Shown here piece after piece: positions 61,170 to 64,000 of a DNA stretch of 64,000 nt. The stretch is from Terriglobia bacterium (GTDB lineage: Bacteria; Acidobacteriota; Terriglobia; Terriglobales; Acidobacteriaceae), in assembly GCA_020073385.1 (NCBI GenBank), contig JAIQFH010000001.1, positions 434,001 through 498,000 of the forward strand. The letters are read 5' to 3'. How positions within the stretch are numbered: the first letter of the stretch is position 1; each line of letters starts with the position of its first letter. The translations under genes were made by a program, and so were the position numbers. The notes under the pieces were generated by a model. It searched no databases. It worked only from the letters and a program-made list of their open reading frames with translations, and was not told where the DNA came from.

Positions 61170-62111
61170 ATGCGAACGCTAATTCGGAAGACCTATCTGC
61201 TGGCTCTGATGTGGACCCTCGGCGGTTTCCCTTTGGTCGCACATGCTGGAATCCTCCATGAGAACTGCAATGGCACCAGAGGGCTGACGCGGATTCAGAA
61301 CGCCATCAACATCCTCCAGCGAAGCGGATCGGAGGGGTCCAATACCATACTTGTTTCCGGCGCCTGCAAGGAGAACATCACAATCCAGAGCATGGACAAC
61401 CTGACCCTGACAGCCGAGAACGGAGCATCCATCACCGATTCGTCCAATGGCAATCTCGACCTGATCGACATCTTCGATTCGCGGCGTGTTTCCGTCAACG
61501 GTTTTACCATCAACGGCGGCGCGAACGGTGTGGTCTGTGCAGACGCCAGCCTTTGCCGGCTGAGTGGAAATACGGTTCAGGGATCGTCCGGCTATGGCGT
61601 GATCGTCAGCAGTTCCCATGCGAGCTTGAACGGCGATACGCTCCGCGACAATGCAGGTCGCGGATTATCCATCATCAATGGCGGTGAGGTAGCCGATGCC
61701 ACGGCTATTAGCGTGCAGGGTAGCTTCGACGGGATCGTGTTGAACACTCGTGGCACCTTGACCTTGTCGAGTTCCACAGTGCAAGGGAACCAGAATCGCG
61801 GCATCTTGGCGACCACGTCATCGACAGTTCGGCTTCTGGGCTCGACTGTTACGGGAAATGGCGGCGATGGGATTCGCTTGCAGCAGAGTTCTCAAGCTCG
61901 CTTCGATAGTTTTGCCGGCGTCAACGTCATCACAAGTAATGGCGGGGCTGGAGTCAGCGTGGGCGACCTCTCATTCGCGTTCTTCGACGCCGACAGCAAC
62001 GTGACAAGCAATGTGGGTGGCACTGACGTGGTTTGTGTACCCCAGTTCAGTGCTACTCGTGGCGCTCTAACCAATCTCTCGGGCGGAACTACGAACTGTG
62101 TTGAACCCTAG
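61170..62111 (+). CDS. Secreted right-handed beta-helix protein
   Basis: The 313-residue product has a signal peptide (MRTLIRKTYLLALMWTLGGF, cleavage likely after AHA). The rest shows parallel beta-helix repeats: NLTLTAENGASITD, NGFTINGGANGVVC, NTVQGSSGYGVIVSSSH, NRGILATTSSTVRLLGS. Four or more cysteines lie near the ends. Beta-helix proteins bind or process polysaccharides or act in adhesion. AAGGAGG lies immediately before the ATG. It lies between another secreted protein and an Oar-type receptor. Specific activity unknown. Confidence 0.83.
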   Translation: MRTLIRKTYLLALMWTLGGFPLVAHAGILHENCNGTRGLTRIQNAINILQRSGSEGSNTILVSGACKENITIQSMDNLTLTAENGASITDSSNGNLDLIDIFDSRRVSVNGFTINGGANGVVCADASLCRLSGNTVQGSSGYGVIVSSSHASLNGDTLRDNAGRGLSIINGGEVADATAISVQGSFDGIVLNTRGTLTLSSSTVQGNQNRGILATTSSTVRLLGSTVTGNGGDGIRLQQSSQARFDSFAGVNVITSNGGAGVSVGDLSFAFFDADSNVTSNVGGTDVVCVPQFSATRGALTNLSGGTTNCVEP

Positions 62112-62281
62112 CCAACACGCTTGAACGAAGGCATTTGTGGGCGGGTCGAAGAGAGGCTCGACGCCACCCGCCCAGTTTGAAAGACAATTTATTGATTCCC
62201 AAGCTCCAAAAAGTTGTATGATGCGCGGCCATGCAGGCCTGAAGGTGATCGAATCCCATTGCAAACCCGTTAGGAGGACCT

Positions 62282-64000
62282 ATGAAGTTACGCAACCTCG
62301 TCGGGCCCCTTCTTTGCTGGTTGATTTGGTCTTCAGTAGTATGCGCCCAGAGCGCTAGCGTCTCCGGCGACATACGAGGAACCGTCAGTGATCCATCGGG
62401 TGCCGTTTTACCAAGAGTTACCGTCACTGCGCTAGACCCTCAGACCGGTTTCCAGCGTACAGCGCTCACCGATGCGACGGGTCAGTTCCGCCTGACCGGG
62501 CTGCCGCCGGCAGCGTACAACGTGACCGCCACAGCATCCGGCTTCACCACAGGAGTTCGAAAGCGGGTCGACGTTTCCATCGGCCAAACGACTGTCTGCG
62601 ATTTCCAGCTACGAGTGTCCTCAACCGCCGTTCAAATTGAGGTGACAGATTTGCCGGCTCTGGTGGAGTCGGAAAAAGGCAGCCAGGCCAACAGCGTGTC
62701 TGAACGCTATATCGCCGATTTGCCGATTGACCGCCGCGACTACCTTTCATTCACCTTGCTTATGCCTGGCGTCAGTAACGCCAACGCACTGGCCGATAAT
62801 GCTGACTTCCGCGTGAAACAGACGCCGCAAAGCGGTCTCTCGTTCTACGGAAGCAATGGCCGTGGCAACAGCGTCACGATGGATGGCGGTGAGGCCAATG
62901 ATGACGCGGGCGGCGTGCGGTTGAATGTCAGCCAGGATGCGGTGCGGGAATTTCAGATTAACCGAAGCAACTACTCCGCCGAGTTGGGGAGCGCTAGCGG
63001 CGCATCAGTCAACATCGTGACCAAGTCAGGTACCAACAGCGTGCGCGGCAGCCTGTATAGCTTCTTCCGAAATGACGCGATGGATGCCCGCGACCCGTTT
63101 GCGTTCAGTCCAGCGCTCGCGCCGGATCCGAGCTTCGCAAATTTTAATCTTGATGCCACCGGCGCACCCATTAAGAACTCGCTAAACCGGCAGCAATTCG
63201 GTGGCACTCTGGGTTTTCCAATCCAGAAGGACAAAACTTTTCTGTTTGTTGGCTACGAAGGTCTGCGCTCCGATGCGCAGGATTCGGTGCCGTTGCTGAC
63301 CCACAGCAAAATCTTCGGCCCAACTGATGGCCAGCAACTCATCGCGGGAAGACTGACCGCGCTAGGAAACGCTACCCAGGTTCCTTGCTTAAGTGGTCCG
63401 GTGGGCGCCGCGGTTGCCGCCGAGTTAGGATTCTCCCCGCCCAACCCGGTTACGATGCTGCCTGCCGCCACCTGCGCAGCGGTGTTGAACGGGGCGCTAA
63501 CCGAGAACCCGGCTGCCAGTCCGCTTGATGCATTCCTCGTCAGTCAATTTGAGAAAGACGGCGGCTTGTTTCCGTTTCCCATCCGGCAGCACAGTGCGAC
63601 GGCTCGCCTCGATCACCGGTTCGGTAGTCGTGATCAGATGGCGTTGCATTACAGCTTCGCGCACCTGAAGGAGTCCGACCCCGATGTCCAGGCCCTCATT
63701 GGTTATTCGCGTGGATCCTCAGTATTGAACTGGGACAGCACGCTACAAGGATCATGGTTCCATCAATTCAGCCCGACCTTAGTGAACGAAGCCCGAGTGC
63801 AGTGGAACAGGTATCAGTTCAATGTGGACACGAACGATCAAGGCGGACCGGGCTTGGACGTGCAAGGCTACGGATTTTTCGGGCGAGGCATCTTCCTGCC
63901 GAGCCATACGACTGCGCGACGCTATGAGTTGACCGACAACATCACCTACATTCGCGGTCACCACTCCATGCGGATTGGTTTTTACGAACTGCTGCGCGGA
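62282..64000 (+). CDS. Oar-like TonB-dependent receptor, partial
   Basis: The frame opens at an ATG with AGGAGG at ideal spacing and runs off the right edge, giving 573 residues. A signal peptide (LLCWLIWSSVVCAQ, about residues 10-23) is followed by a carboxypeptidase-regulatory-like domain (about 28-110: IRGTVSDPSGAVLPRVTVT, TDATGQFRLTGLPPAAYNV). A plug-like region then contains FYGSNGRGNSVTMDGG and IVTKSGTNSVRGSLY, and the start of the beta-barrel. Such receptors are numerous in Acidobacteriota and are thought to take up or sense polymers across the outer membrane. The C-terminal barrel is outside the window. It follows the beta-helix gene by 170 bp. Confidence 0.93.
   Translation, partial: MKLRNLVGPLLCWLIWSSVVCAQSASVSGDIRGTVSDPSGAVLPRVTVTALDPQTGFQRTALTDATGQFRLTGLPPAAYNVTATASGFTTGVRKRVDVSIGQTTVCDFQLRVSSTAVQIEVTDLPALVESEKGSQANSVSERYIADLPIDRRDYLSFTLLMPGVSNANALADNADFRVKQTPQSGLSFYGSNGRGNSVTMDGGEANDDAGGVRLNVSQDAVREFQINRSNYSAELGSASGASVNIVTKSGTNSVRGSLYSFFRNDAMDARDPFAFSPALAPDPSFANFNLDATGAPIKNSLNRQQFGGTLGFPIQKDKTFLFVGYEGLRSDAQDSVPLLTHSKIFGPTDGQQLIAGRLTALGNATQVPCLSGPVGAAVAAELGFSPPNPVTMLPAATCAAVLNGALTENPAASPLDAFLVSQFEKDGGLFPFPIRQHSATARLDHRFGSRDQMALHYSFAHLKESDPDVQALIGYSRGSSVLNWDSTLQGSWFHQFSPTLVNEARVQWNRYQFNVDTNDQGGPGLDVQGYGFFGRGIFLPSHTTARRYELTDNITYIRGHHSMRIGFYELLRG

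Overview
The window looks like a chromosome segment of an Acidobacteriota member, most likely class Terriglobia (Koribacter / Sulfotelmatobacter type). The case rests on gene families rather than a marker gene: an Oar-like TonB-dependent receptor with an N-terminal carboxypeptidase-regulatory domain at the right edge, winged-helix/TPR (CadC-like) proteins, a pair of long MacB-like ABC permeases, PilZ proteins, and many small palindromes built on GGCTTTAGCC or GGCTTCAGCC. GC content is moderately high, so many long antisense ORFs are shadows. I saw no rRNA, tRNA, CRISPR array, transposase or prophage.

Region 1 (about 1-38 kb) is a large cell-surface polysaccharide locus. From the left edge: a partial exported protein beside an MBOAT O-acyltransferase and an acyl-CoA dehydrogenase; a beta-helix lipoprotein; a leftward operon of GDP-mannose-dehydrogenase-like enzyme, GT4 glycosyltransferase, ATP-grasp ligase and polysaccharide deacetylase (10.5-5.9 kb); a divergent rightward operon of a GT4-heparinase II/III fusion, an AsnB-like amidotransferase and another deacetylase (10.8-17.4 kb); a leftward sulfur module of bifunctional ATP sulfurylase/APS kinase, TauE-type permease and CysQ-type phosphatase (20.9-17.4 kb); a second deacetylase plus ATP-grasp pair (21.4-23.6 kb); and a long leftward run (34.2-23.6 kb) with three sulfotransferases, a small secreted protein, a 4'-phosphopantetheinyl transferase, a one-module serine-type NRPS, a Wzx flippase and a Wzb-like phosphatase. 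Two GT2 transferases and a GT39-like membrane protein close the block. Read together, the parts could make a uronic-acid-containing, N-deacetylated and sulfated exopolysaccharide, with a lyase built in. This resembles the logic of heparan-type glycosaminoglycans, but the polymer is an inference.

Region 2 (38-44 kb) is gene-poor and repeat-rich. It holds a TPR protein, a small conserved-looking protein, a SAM hydrolase, a peptidoglycan-binding/caspase-like protein, a small hypothetical, a Baeyer-Villiger-type monooxygenase, and many palindromic repeats. Region 3 (44-53 kb) holds a GAF-AMIN-amidase fusion, a CrtYc/CrtYd-type lycopene-cyclase-like membrane protein, two PilZ proteins and two MacB-like permeases.

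Region 4 (53-64 kb) has small hypotheticals, a DinB/DUF1569-type protein, an enlarged nucleotide-sugar dehydrogenase, a deletion scar in which a truncated Oar-type gene meets a frameshifted and truncated winged-helix/TPR gene, an intact winged-helix/TPR paralogue, two secreted proteins, and the start of an Oar-like TonB receptor that runs off the window. That last gene and the partial gene at the left edge are open at the window ends.
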